A stretch of DNA of 64,000 bases from Leucaena leucocephala (taxonomy: Eukaryota; Streptophyta; Magnoliopsida; Fabales; Fabaceae). The first letter of the stretch is position 1, and every line of letters starts with the position of its first letter. A program made the position numbers and the translations under genes. The stretch covers positions 12,166,501 to 12,230,500 of the forward strand of contig CM073518.1 in the NCBI GenBank assembly GCA_037074615.1, given 5' to 3'. Below, in pieces: positions 45,686-57,494 of this stretch. A model generated the notes under the pieces. That model did not search any database, was not told the origin of the DNA, and saw nothing but the letters and a program-made list of their open reading frames with translations.

Positions 45686-48600
45686 ATGACGACTAGTAAT
45701 ACTGCTGCATTATCGTTACGATCTGTCCTTGAGAAGGACAAACTCAATGGGACAAACTTTCTTGACTGGTTCAGGAACTTGAGAATTGTTCTCAAGCAGG
45801 AAAGAAAAGTATATGTCCTAGATCAACCCATTCCTGAGGAGCCAGCAGCCAATGCTCCTAGAGTTCAGAGAGTTCTTATGCGAAGCATAAGGAAGACTCT
45901 GTCGATGTGGGATGCTTGATGCTTGCCACCATGGTTCCGGAGCTCCAAAGAGATCTGGAACACATGGAGGCTTATGAGATGATTGTGCATCTTAAGGAAA
46001 TGTTCCAGCAACAAGCAAGGCAAGAAAGGTATGAGACCACTAAGGCCTTACATTCCTGCAAGATGGCTGAAGGTGCATCAGTGAGTACTCATGTCTTAAA
46101 GATGAAAGGGTACATAGATCACCTTGAGAGGCTTGGATTTCCCATGAGCCAGGAGTTAGCTACAGATTTGATCTTGAACTCACTCCCGGAAAGTTATGAC
46201 CAGTTTATCATGAACTACAATATGAACAACATGGAGAAATCTATTTTTGAACTGCATGGGATGCTTAAAACTGCTGAGCCGACTGTTAAGAAGAAGCCCA
46301 GAACTGTTTTGATGGTTCAGAAAGGAAAGGGTATGAAAAAGAAAGGCAAGGGTAAGGGGAAGGGTCATGGCTCATCTGGTAAGACCAAAGAGTCAGGCAA
46401 GCCCGAAACCAAGCCTGCACCAAAGAAGGCAAAGCCTCCAAAGGAAGGAGTTTGTTTCTTCTGCAATGAAACGGGTCATTGGAAGAGGAATTGCAAACTC
46501 TACCTTGAAGATTTGAAAAAGAACAAGAAGGATAGCGGGGCTATCGCTTCAGGTATTTATGTTATAGACATTCATCTCTCTACTTCCACTACATGGGTAT
46601 TAGATACTGCATGTGGTTCTCACATTTGTACAAATGTGCAGGGCCTAAAGGACAGTAGAAAGCTGAAGAAGGGCAAAGTTGACCTACGAGTTGGAAATAG
46701 AGCAAAGGTTGCTGCTTTAGCTGTAGGCACTTATGAATTAGTTCAGCCCACTGGGCTTTTGTTAGTTTTGAACAATTGCTATTATGTTCCTGCTTTGAGT
46801 AGTAACATTGTTTCTCTTTCTTATTTGGATAAGGAAGGTTACACTTCCATTTCTGGGAATGGTAAATGTTCCATTTATCGTAATGATATTTTCTATGCTC
46901 ATGGTGATTTGCATGTTGATCATTATATATTAAACTTGGAACAACCCAATCATGGAAATATCTATAACATAACCGCCAAAAGGGTCAAACCAAATAATTT
47001 GAATCCGACATACCTCTGGCACTATCGTCTGGGCCATATAAATGAGAAACGCATTTCTAAACTCAATCAAGATGGATTTCTCAACTCATTTGATTTTGAA
47101 TCATATGATACTTGCGAGTCTTGTTTGTTAGGAAAGATGACAAAGTCTCCTTTCACTGGGCATAGTGAGAGGGCCACTGATTTGTTGGGACTCATACATA
47201 CAGATGTGTGTGGACCAATGAAGAGGTTATTCGTACTTCATCACATTCATAGATGATTTTAGTAGATATGGCTACGTCTATCTAATGAAACATAAATCCG
47301 AATCTTTTGAAATGTTCAAGATATTTCAAAATGAAGTACAAAACCAGCTTGGCAAAACAATTAAAGCCCTTCGATCTGATCGAGGTGGTGAATATTTGAG
47401 CCAAGAGTTTATCGATCATCTTAGGAATTGTGGGATAGTCTCACAATTGACTCCTCCAGGAACACCATAATGGAATGGGGTTTCTGAACGGAGGAATCGA
47501 ACACTATTGGATATGGTTCGATCCATGATGAGTCGAACAGATCTTCCACCGTCCTTTTGGGGCCACGCCCTAGAGACAGCTATGTTCACACTAAATCGTG
47601 TTCCATCTAAGGCAGTTGAAAAGACTCTGTATGAGATATGGATTGGGAGGAAACCTAGTTTGTCTTTTCTCAAGATTTGGGGATGTGAGGTCTATGTTAA
47701 GCAACAAGCCTCAGATAAGTTAGCGCCCAAATCTTCAAAGTGCCTTTTTGTGGGATATCCTAAGGAAACCAAGGGATATTATGTCTACAACCCCACTGAT
47801 AATAAAGTGTTTGTTGTCAGAAATGGTATCTTTCTAGAACGAGAATTTATCTCTAAAAGAACCAGTGGGAGTAAGGTACACCTCGAAGAAGTTCGAGAGC
47901 CACAAGACATCACAGAACTACAGATGGAAAATAGAGAAGACTCACAACAAGTTGTTGAGACTCCTCAGGTCACGTAAGGCCCATGGCGATCTAATAGGGC
48001 ACGACTTCAGCTTCAGAGATATGGATTTCTGATTGCTGACAATCGTGATGTGTTGCTCATTGAGCATAATGAGCCAACTACCTATCCAGAAGCTATAGTG
48101 GGACCAAACTCTGAAAAATGGCTTAGTGCCATGAAGTCTGAGATGTAATCCATGTACGACAATAAGGTATGGACCTTAGTTGACCCGCCTGAAGGTATAA
48201 AAACCGTCGGGTGCAAGTGGGTTTTTAAAGAGAAAATCGACATGGATGGCAATGTAAATGTCTTCAAGGCACGACTGGTTGCAAAAGGATTTACTCAAAC
48301 TCATGGTGTGGACTATGATGAGACCTTTTCCCCAGTTGCAATGGCCAAATTAATCAGAATCCTCCTTGCCATTATAGCATATTATGACTATGAAATATGG
48401 CAGATGGACGTCAAGACAGCCTTCCTTAATGGAAAGCTCCTTGAGGATGTGTACATGACACAACCTGAAGGATTTGTGCGTTTTGAGGACTCTGGTAAGG
48501 TGTGCAAGCTTCAAAGGTCCATTTATAGACTGAAGCAAGCATCTCAGAGTTGGAATCATCATTTTGATGAAGTAGTCAAAGAGTTTGGATTTCTTCAAAA

Positions 48601-49654
48601 CATTGATGAACCTTGTGTGTACAAGAAGGTTAGTGGGAGCACAGTTGTATTTTTGGTACTCTATGTCGATGACATCCTACTCATTGGGAATGACATTCCT
48701 ACCTTGCAGATTGTCAAGTCTTGGTTAGGAAAATCTTTCTCGATGAAAGACTTGGGTGAAGCCACCTACATCCTAGGAATTAGGATCTATAGAGATAGAT
48801 CTAAAAGGCTTCTAGGACTGAGTCAGAGCACATATATAGACAAGATACTGCATAGGTTCAGTATGCAGGAATCAAAGAGGGGTTTTATACCCATGTCTCA
48901 TGGTATTCACCTCAGCAAGGATTTGTGTCCTAGTACACCAGATCAGCGAGGTCGCATGAGTAAGGTTCCATATGCTCCGGCCATAGGATCTATCATGTAC
49001 GCCATGTTATGTACTCAGCCGGATGTCTCGTCTGCCTTAAGTATGACTAGCAGATATCAACAGGACCCCGGTGAGGGCCATTGGACTGCTGTCAAGAATA
49101 TCCTTAAGTACTTAAGAAGGACTAAGGACTTATTCTTGGTCTATGGTGGATTGGATGACGAGCTCTATGTAACTGGTTACACAGATGCAAGTTTCCAAAC
49201 TGACCAGGATGACCAGAAATCTCAATCTGGATACATATTCCTCCTGAATAATGGAGCGGTAAGCTGGAAGAGCTCTAAGCAGAGCACTGTAGCAGGTTCT
49301 GCAACGGAAGCTGAGTATATAGCAGCATCTGATGCAGCTAAGGAGGCCGTTTGGATAAGGAAGTTCATTATAGAACTAGGGGTGGTACCTACCATCTCAG
49401 ATCCAATAACTTTGTTCTGTGACAATAGTGGTGCCATTGCACAGGCCAAAGAGCCTAGGTCACATCAAAGGATCAAGCATATACTCAGGCAATTTCATCT
49501 CATCAGAGAAATCAATGATAGAGGTGATATAAAAATATGCAAGGTAGTAGGGGAAGACAATATTGCTGATCCTCTAACAAAGCCGCTTGTGCAAGCAAAA
49601 CATGAGTGTCATGTTAGGTCAATGGGAATTAGGCAAATTAATGATTGTACCTAG
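45686..49654 (+). pseudogene. Copia-2 gag-pol, multiply broken
   Basis: The same polyprotein as in Copia-1. Gag starts at 45686. One base is missing near 45872 (frame change into 45907-47256), then 14 bases are missing near 47220, within the integrase core after TDVCGP. From 47285 to 49654 a single frame runs to the natural stop but contains three in-frame TAA codons, at 47468, 47975 and 48146. Each stands where Copia-1 has CAA. RT and RNase H (48152-49654, 500 codons) are otherwise readable, with QMDVKTAF, YVDD, TDAS, TEAEY and CDNSGA all kept. The knuckle reads CFFCNETGHWKRNC and the protease site DTACGSH. At the position where Copia-1 lost a base (near 48222) this copy is intact. Confidence 0.93.
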
Positions 49655-49668
49655 TGCAAGTGGGAGGA
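49653..49668 (+). promoter_or_regulatory. Copia-2 polypurine tract
   Basis: AGTGCAAGTGGGAGGA, overlapping the stop codon, followed by the LTR start (TATTGGAG here, TGTTGGAG in Copia-1). Confidence 0.85.
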
Positions 49669-49920
49669 TATTGGAGATTGTGCCCTAGGGGTCAATCATG
49701 ATCTTATGAACATTGTTGATTTATGAATTTCATAATTATGTTATCATATTATTTGCATGTTTACTATGATGACAATCCTTGGATAACTCGTGATCTTATC
49801 CTAAATGTCCCTGGTCGATCATCTATACGGGAGTAGAGATGAAATAAGACTAGTATGACTTTGAAGATATATAGAGATATAAATCAAAGTCATAAGCACA
49901 TGTAAGAGTACAGGGTGTTG

Positions 49921-52298
49921 TGTAATATCCTTAATTTTCTGTACTGATTTCTCTGTACAGATTAAATGGAATATATGAGTTCTTTTTCAGGAAAAAGATG
50001 TGGTCCTTTATGTAAAGAAAATGATTAAATTGCAAAAGAAAGGAAATGAAAGGACTTAAATGCAATTATGGAAAGTTTAAAGCTAAGAAGGAAAAGTAGA
50101 CAAAAATGTGGGGTATTTAGGTGTAATTTTAGCCAAATAAAGGGACTTAGTTGAAAAGAAGAAAAGTTTCCGGGGCAAAAGTGTAATTATGAAAACTTGG
50201 ACCGGAAATAGGCAAAAACAGTGACCGTACTCCGATTAGCCCCATATTCCACTAGTAGGTAGAGCAAGTGACGCCGGGTAATCCAGCCTAATACAGGAAT
50301 TTTTGAAAACTCCAGATAGCCAGAATGGACTGATCGTCCAAAAGTTATAAAAATTCCTACCGGATACCCTAGATTTCAGATATAAGTAGGAAATTATAGG
50401 ATGATGCACCCTTATGGGGCGGATGTCAGGAAACTGACAGAATACCGATAGGAGGTCTGTAGAAAAAGTTATTCACGAATTAGAAAATCCAGACGGGAGT
50501 ATGAGGCCTCCAGGGATCCGATAGGGAGATTTATCGGTATTTAAACTAAGACTGAATGAGGTCGGGTAACAACAGTCAGATGCCCATTAGAACCCAAATG
50601 GTTGCCCAGACATGGTAGGGCAGTGTATCTGACAGAAGGAGCTAGTGTCCGGATATGTGTGTAAACGGTGCATAATAAGGTAAAATATTCGGTGAACCTG
50701 GACAGGGGAGGATTCCTCGTAATGTGTGCCATGAAGTTGTTGGACCCAGAAAGGCCCAAAAATGGCGCCATCAAAGGCCCAATGAGATAAGTGGACTGAT
50801 AGGTGGGCCAGTGTCCAGTAGAACCCCGAAAAAGTGCGAAATTACAAAAATGCCCCTGTGTTGTACCAAAGGCTAGCAGATGAATGGAGGGCATTCTGGT
50901 CATTCTAGAAAGGCCCAGAGGCTAAGACATATCTAAATAAGGTTGACTAGAGTCAGTATATGCTTTGACCAGGTACAGAAAGGTGTGAAATGATGATTTT
51001 GCCCTTAGGGTTAAAATAGGACAAGAAAGGGTACCAAGAGCATTTTGGTCATTTTGCAGGGGATTTGTAATTGAGGTTAGACCCAGTATTAAAATGTTAA
51101 TGATATAAAGGATCCAGATACTAAGTTCAAGGCCAGAAGACATAATATGGGTTTTCAGAAAAATTAGATTCAGAAAACGGTCCAGTTTTCGAGGCGACGG
51201 ACCTGGCCGGTACCGGATTGGACCGAAAAGCTTCCAGAAGGCTTCTCCCCTCTCTAAATTGCGCCATGTGAAGAATGTGGGTGGTGAGGTGTCCCATGAG
51301 GTGGCATTGAGTGATGTCATGCAAGATGCAGTAAAAGGAATAAAAGAAAATAGGAAATTCTGGAAAAACCAGGACCACAGAATCAAGTGGCTTCAAAATT
51401 ACAAGAATGCCACTCCTCAAAACTATAAATACCCCCCCATGCCTCTCATTCTCATGGCCAAGGAGCCTTTTTAGAGTGATAAGGAAGTGCTTGAGAGAGA
51501 AAGTGAGAAAAAGAAAGAAGAAAGGAAGTTCTGGTGGAGTTGGAAGCAGTAGAGAAGTTCTGGAGTTCTGCCTTCAAGGTAGTAACTAATCCTAGCTTTT
51601 ATGTAATGTCTTTGTGAGTTGTTGTGCTATTGTTTGTTTGGATTGTTGTCTTATATGTTATGCTTGAAGCTCTATTACAATGCTATGATCATATGTTATT
51701 GAATATTGAAGCATGCAGCATACTTATCTGTACACAACCACAAGCAAGCACTGTCACACTGCATTACATATATTGTTATGATTGTTGCTACTGGGATTCT
51801 TTTGAATCTCATTCCCATATATAACATTACAGGGGAGGTTCTGTCAAAATAAAATTTGGAAATTTTATGAGACGCCGGTAGGCTGCCGAAATTTTGGCAA
51901 CAGGAACAAAGAAAGGAACTGATACGTACTATGTATGTATGTGCTGTCTAAGGAGGCTGGAAGTGAGTGGACCTAGCAGGTTCATCCAGTATTTCCTGGG
52001 TACTTACGTAGAATGGTAGCTCCTACGGGAATTACCGAATCGGTACAAAATCGGTTACTTTCTACAGAAGGAATGTAGCAGTTATGCTGCTGGATTTTAG
52101 TCAACAGAAAATGTAATAGAAATATGAGGATGTTAATCATGCACTGATGTATAATAGCAGATTATTCAATAATAATTATTATCTGGCATGTTTGACTAAT
52201 ATGTGATGTATGTATGCACTAATATGTAAAGTTGGTTGCTGAAAAATGGCCTTGTGAACAGTAATCCGTGGAGGCCTTGTAAAAATAAGGATGTGACA
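49921..52298 (+). mobile_element. Gypsy solo LTR inserted in Copia-2 3' LTR
   Basis: A 2378-bp LTR from TGTAATATCC to GGATGTGACA, with no PBS, PPT or internal region. It is flanked by the 5-bp target-site duplication TGTTG (49916-49920 and 52299-52303). TATAAATA is at 51424-51431 on the plus strand. It is a shorter relative of the family A LTR and interrupts the Copia LTR exactly between GTGTTG and the GACTGACCC segment. It is the remnant left by LTR-LTR recombination of a full element. Confidence 0.92.
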
Positions 52299-52530
52299 TG
52301 TTGGACTGACCCGCTATGAGAGAGCTGCATGGGTCAAGTCATAAGCTTCTCTCATATACAAGCCATGTCACTATGCCCTTTGACCTGAGATCATCATGGA
52401 TTCCTACATGACAAACGCTCAGCTTTGACCTAGTCAAAAGTCACTTTTGACCTAGTCAAAAGTCACTTTTGACCGAGTGATCATAGAGGCTATGCTCGGG
52501 CTTAGTGGTTTTTCATGCGGAGGAATGTGA

Positions 52531-52803
52531 ATGGTCAAGATGGAATTTGTCCCTCACATTCGTAGAGAGATATTACTGGGCCCCTCGATGAGTGAGTCTG
52601 AGAAATGTATGGCCATACTGGAATGGAAGGGTAGTTCCATTTCTATATTCAGACTACTCAGGGATCGAGAAAGTAATGGTCAGGAACAGGAGGATGACGT
52701 TCTCCATGCCTCATCCTTGACCGAAATATCGTGTGACAAAAGGGACGTGATATGGTTGTATGAAAGGTTACATCGTTTATCGATCCTCATATGTTTTGGG
52801 TAG
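52531..52803 (+). other. 90-codon open frame in Copia-2 3' LTR
   Basis: Counterpart of 15785-16057 and 22842-23114. One residue differs (Leu for His in the QEDDVxHASS segment). It remains open although the gag-pol of this element has three stops and two indels. Confidence 0.35.
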
Positions 52804-53995
52804 TCGTAATGCCTTACTAGAGACCGCTTACGACTTGTGGGTCAGTATAGTAACTGGCCCACTGCCAACTTCATATGGGCCTACAGGGTCGCACATAAAA
52901 TAGCCCAATGCGAGCTATGATGTCCAGATTCATTGAATCTAAGAGATGTCTAGATTCAATGAATAATCTATGGTGGATATATATTTTATATATATATAAA
53001 TTAGTATATATATATTATATATAATATAAAAGATATTTGTAAGATTTAATTTATAAGGATAAATTAAATCTCTACCACTTTTGAATTTGAATTTAAATGG
53101 ATATGATTTGAAATTCAAATTGATAAGATATCTCAAATTTGATTTATGAGAATAAATCAAATATAATTCTGTCTTATCTTTATTTTAAATTAAATAAATA
53201 GGTGAATTAAATCTGTGGGACGGATTTAATATAAACCATATTTATTTAATTAGTTTCTTATTAAATTATGCAATATATGATATTGTATTAATTCAGAATT
53301 AATATAAGATTAATTCTAAAGCCCGGCCCTATTAGAAGCCCGATAGCTTTCTATATATTTGACATTAGGGGCTAGGGTTCTACACATCTCACACACACAC
53401 ATTCAGACATGAGAAAAGGGGGCAGGGAGAGTGCAAAAGGTTTGCAGATAAGAAACTGCCGAAATAGAGACGGTGAGGACGGAATCTCTAGAAAGCCCTA
53501 GAGGGACAAGAGGTGCTAGCACGTCGTTCGCGATTGGAACGCTGTTCATGTGGATACCGGTAGAGGAAGCTGATCTGGGCTGTCGACTTCTTACGATCGA
53601 CCAGACACGAAGCAAGGTCGCGACATATTGACACTGAGGTCGCGACCATACGGGCATCTGAACATCAGAAATCCAAAAAGAGGAGACAGGTCGCGACTTG
53701 AAGCTGACGAGGTTGCGACTACAAACTCCAGAGACGTCCGGTCGCTACGAGAAGCAAAGTAGGTCGCGACTAACAACTCCAGAGGTGACAGGTCGCGACT
53801 AGAAGTTTAGTAGGTCGCGACTGAAAGTTCCAGAGGCGAGGAGTCGCGACTAGTGGACACTGAGGTCCCGACCAAAGCTTGAATACCGAAGGTAACACTT
53901 CTTTCTCCTTGACTTAAACACATTCGGTGGATCCTGGCTGGGAATGGAAAAATTTTTAAAGTTAATTTCCGCTGCGTGTATTCCAATTCCCAACA

Positions 53996-56307
53996 CCTTA
54001 GGAAGATAATGTTTAGAGAAAGGTATGCTTAAGTTGCAATGAAAAGATGCTTAGGAAGATAATGTTTAGGTTTACAAAAAGAAGTAAGGTCGAGACAAGG
54101 AAAGGCCATTAGCCGTAACGAGAGTTCTCAGAGAACGTTAGTCACGACTAGACAATATTTTGGTCACGACATGAGATCACAGAAAGCCTAAGTTGTGACG
54201 AGCTAGTGTGGTATACATGACTAAAAGTTATAGTAACCCTCATATGGTTATGTTGCGTTATACCCTAGCCTTGCAGCATTATGAGACAGTTTTGAAAGAT
54301 GCAGTTACAGTAGATTAGTCTTAGTAAGCCAATACCTCAGGGGTCTCATGTTTCTTAACACGATGTGGCTGGACTAAGTGGAACAGCAATGGGCAGCAAT
54401 TCCTTCTGTTGGCAGGACAGAAACTGACCAGTCTAAAGTCAAAGAAGTTGACCAGTCCCAGATCAAGAAAGCTAATAAACAAGAGTTGGTTCAAGATAAC
54501 GTTAGGGGAATGAAACAGAATCATTCTGTGAACCTAAAATCCCTAAGAACAGAGGTTAGACATTACAAGAATGATGAGAACAAAGGAGGTAACCTCGTTA
54601 AAATTTATCAGTTAGAGGTTTAGTATGGGGTGTAGGCTAGTCAAATGACGAGGTACTAGGACACCGAAGACCAGCTCAAGAAGGCGTTCAGAAGTAGATC
54701 CTCCGTAAGATAGTTAGGAGTTCATCCACTCTGTGAAATACTTCGTTAAGTTAGTCTTTCCTAAACAGAAGATTCAGAAATATGAGATCGAGACGAAAAG
54801 CTATTGTTCTCAAAGCAGAGAAACCTATCATGAAGATACTAGTAGACCCAATGTAGAGCACTCCAGATGGTAGGAGTAATAGCAGCGAATGATAGATGGG
54901 ATTCTGGCAACTTATGTTCGCTAGGAACGAGAAAGAGATATTACTATCACGATAGCCCTAACAGCAACTGTTGTTGATTTATGATGATTAAAGAAAGAAG
55001 TCATCAAGGAGTTATAGTACAGGCAGGTCAGGATCTGCTGAGGAAGAAGATAGTATCCAACTATAGAAAAGTACAAAAGTTACTCCACGAAGACATAAAT
55101 AATCAGCTCACCTGAGAAGTTTTTCTTGAGCAGTTTTATGAGAAGCATTTTCCTCAGTCAAATAGATATAAGCGTAAGGCTAAGTTAAAGTGTTAAAGCA
55201 AGGTAAGAAGAATCCTTTGATGGATACTTAGCCAAGTTTATCTATGTGTACAGTGAGAGTTGAATGACTGAGAAGTTAACTCATAGATTAAATTCTGGGC
55301 TACAAGAAAGAATTTTTCCCAGGTAGTTATAGAGGTTCAATAAAGCGGTAAAGGCAAGCAAGATTAGAAAAAGAAACTTGTAATGCCTAGAAAAGATAAA
55401 GGCAACTCTGAAAGATGAATCCTTTTGGTGTTTCTGATAGGTTTTATAAAGAGGGCCTTTAGTTTTTAGAAAAGGTAACAAGAAGTAGTTAAGAAGTAGA
55501 AGAGTAGTAAGCTAGGAGATGTAGAAATATAATCAGAGCCTAACATATATAAGAACTATGGTAGAAACCATGAGAATAGGCTTTGATTGATAGGTCGAGA
55601 AAGTTGCTACAGATGTGGCAAGCTATGACATTTTGCCAGGAAATGTTTATAGAATATGACAGGTAAAATACTCCAGATGCAGAAGAAAGTTTTACCCTGA
55701 TATGAGAAGAGGCAAGAAAGTTGCCTGAGGTAATCCAAAGAAAGGATTAAGGGATAACAATCACTAAATAGATGCGATATGTGATTCAGCGCCTGTCATT
55801 TGTTAGTAGCAATGACTGTAGAGGCAATTACTCCCATTAGTTTAAGGGTAATAGCACCCTATGCATATTTAAATGGTAATGTCTGGCATGCACATGGTAG
55901 AGCTATCATAGACCTGGTATGTTTGCTCTATAAGATTAGAGAAATAGATAAGGTAGTTAGTGTTAATTAATCCTCAAGGATTAGGATTAAGAGTAGAATG
56001 GAAATTAAGATCAGGATCAGAGTTAGATTAAAGGTAGGAATATGAATGAGAGTTGAGATAAGATAATAATGAGAGTCAGTTAGATGAGAAACTTGAAATA
56101 GGTAAGCAATAAGAATGTACCCAGAATAATAGACAATCCTAGTAAGTACGACACTTAGTTACAGTATGATTAGGGTTACTCAGGAATTTCTACAAGATTA
56201 TGAATACAGTACTTAGGACCATTTCTTATGGTCGGATTACAGCAAGTACTAAGAGAGTGGTTGTGTTATAACTCTACTGAAAGAAATGGTATATAGAAAG
56301 AATAGTC
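53996..56307 (+). mobile_element. Plus-strand gypsy internal region with gag relic
   Basis: No intact gene. In order: a short duplicated TTAGGAAGATAATGTTTAG segment (54000-54075), a GTCGCGAC-type array (54089-54199; gaps 23, 29, 22, 29), a long decayed coding-like stretch with a zinc-knuckle relic at 55605, and a segment (about 56120-56305) that repeats 42785-42905. It is interrupted by the CACTA-like element and resumes at 63400. It is not the continuation of 41511-43339, because it repeats parts of it. Confidence 0.68.
55605..55646 (+). pseudogene. Gag zinc-knuckle relic
   Basis: The frame reads CYRCGKL-stop-HFARKC, a C-x2-C-x4-H-x4-C knuckle in which the usual Gly before His is a TGA stop. 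It shows that a gag of ordinary gypsy type once lay here. The surrounding frames are full of stops. Confidence 0.7.
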
Positions 56308-56674
56308 ATGGCTAAAAAATAGGCTTTCTAAACCGGTTGAAAATGGGCTTCTACATCGGACCTTGGTCTGGTATAGAAACAACCCATGTAAAAAGTCTGA
56401 TATTCTACACCGGTTGTATACGATCGGTGTAAAAAAATATCTTTTTTAAACCAACAACTAGTTTAAAAAGTAATGTAAAAGTAAAAAAATACAAAATCAC
56501 AAAACTCTAGGTTCAAATCAGAGAAGCTTCTAAACCAGTTTTCCTATTAAAGCACCAAAATTATTTCCTTCTTCGTCACAAATATGAAGGAAGAGGAGAG
56601 TGATGAAGAAGAATAGGTACCAGTAAAACGCAAGCAGAGAACAAAAAAGAGGAAGAAAGAAAATCCAGAGAACC

Positions 56675-56970
56675 CATAAATGAAATAAATGAAAACTCAG
56701 ATATATACACATAAATGAAAAACTATAAACGTCGTCACCTAATTGAAGACATCACAAAAATATCGTCACAATTCCTTCCGGTTACCTGTTCAAAAGCAAA
56801 CAGAAATATATTTAAACAAAACCCATAAATGAATGAAACAAAAATCCAAATATATACACAGAAATGAAAACCTAAAATGTTGTCACCTAATTAAAGATAT
56901 CACAGAAACGCCGTCACAATTCCTCCTACTTGCCTAGTCAAAAGTGAACAAAAATATATTTAAACAAAAC
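56675..56970. repeat. Two-copy tandem repeat of about 146 bp in the CACTA-like element
   Basis: The unit running from CCCATAAATGAA through TTTAAACAAAA occurs twice (about 56675-56820 and 56821-56970), with scattered differences. Shorter repeats with the phrase GGGTCTTCTTCTT follow near 57007 and 57102. Confidence 0.7.
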
Positions 56971-57289
56971 CCAAAAAGAAAGAAACAAAAAAATAGACAC
57001 TCACCATCACAGATCTGGGTCTTCTTCTTTGGTGAGCTTTAAATGTGAGAATGACAGACTTCAACAATGGAGAACGAAAAGCTCAAGTATAGGTCATAAC
57101 ATATCTAGGTCTTCTTCTTCGGTGAGCTTTAGACGGTGTGTTATAAAGGCGGAGCTTCCTATCACCATGTGTTCTCTATTATTTGGTTTTCTCCATGGAT
57201 GACAATGTGATTCATGAAGATAGGGAAGCATAAAAAACTAAGGCTTTTTGTTAGATTTTTAATAGCAAGGACATTCTACACCGGATATC

Positions 57290-57494
57290 ATTTTACCCTT
57301 ATTTACAAAAATGCCACCTCTCATTTCTTTTACACCAGTCATGTGTATATCAGGTGTAAATATTTTACCCTTATTTACAAAAATGCCACCGCTCATTTCT
57401 TCTACACCAGTCATGTGTACATCAGGTGTAAATATTTTACCCTTATTTATAAAACTACCACTGCTCATTTCTTTTACACCAGTCATGTGTACAT
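57290..57494. repeat. 72-bp tandem repeats near the CACTA-like right end
   Basis: ATTTTACCCTTATTTA recurs at 57290, 57362 and 57434, exactly 72 bp apart. Each unit holds TTTACACCAG and CAGGTGTAAA, a nearly inverted pair. A fourth, partial unit continues at 63304 after the nested LTR. Because 72 is a multiple of three, the frame stays open and gives a repetitive 107-codon open frame that is not a gene. Confidence 0.85.

Larger units (their letters stand above)
43340..53995 (+). mobile_element. Copia-2: older, broken copy of the Copia-1 family
   Basis: Plus-strand element: truncated 5' LTR 43340-44565, PBS 44566-44579, leader, broken gag-pol 45686-49654, PPT 49653-49668, and 3' LTR 49669-53995 interrupted by a gypsy solo LTR. 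It aligns with Copia-1 throughout. The first ~0.7 kb of its 5' LTR is missing, so its promoter region is gone. Flanking sequences are two different stretches of gypsy internal region, not one interrupted target. Confidence 0.92.
49669..53995 (+). repeat. Copia-2 3' LTR, interrupted by a solo LTR
   Basis: The LTR pieces 49669-49920 and 52304-53995 together make about 1.94 kb, the Copia-1 LTR length. A 22-bp unit is duplicated at 52427-52470. The 90-codon frame is at 52531-52803 and the GTCGCGAC array at about 53617-53880. It ends CAATTCCCAACA. Confidence 0.9.
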
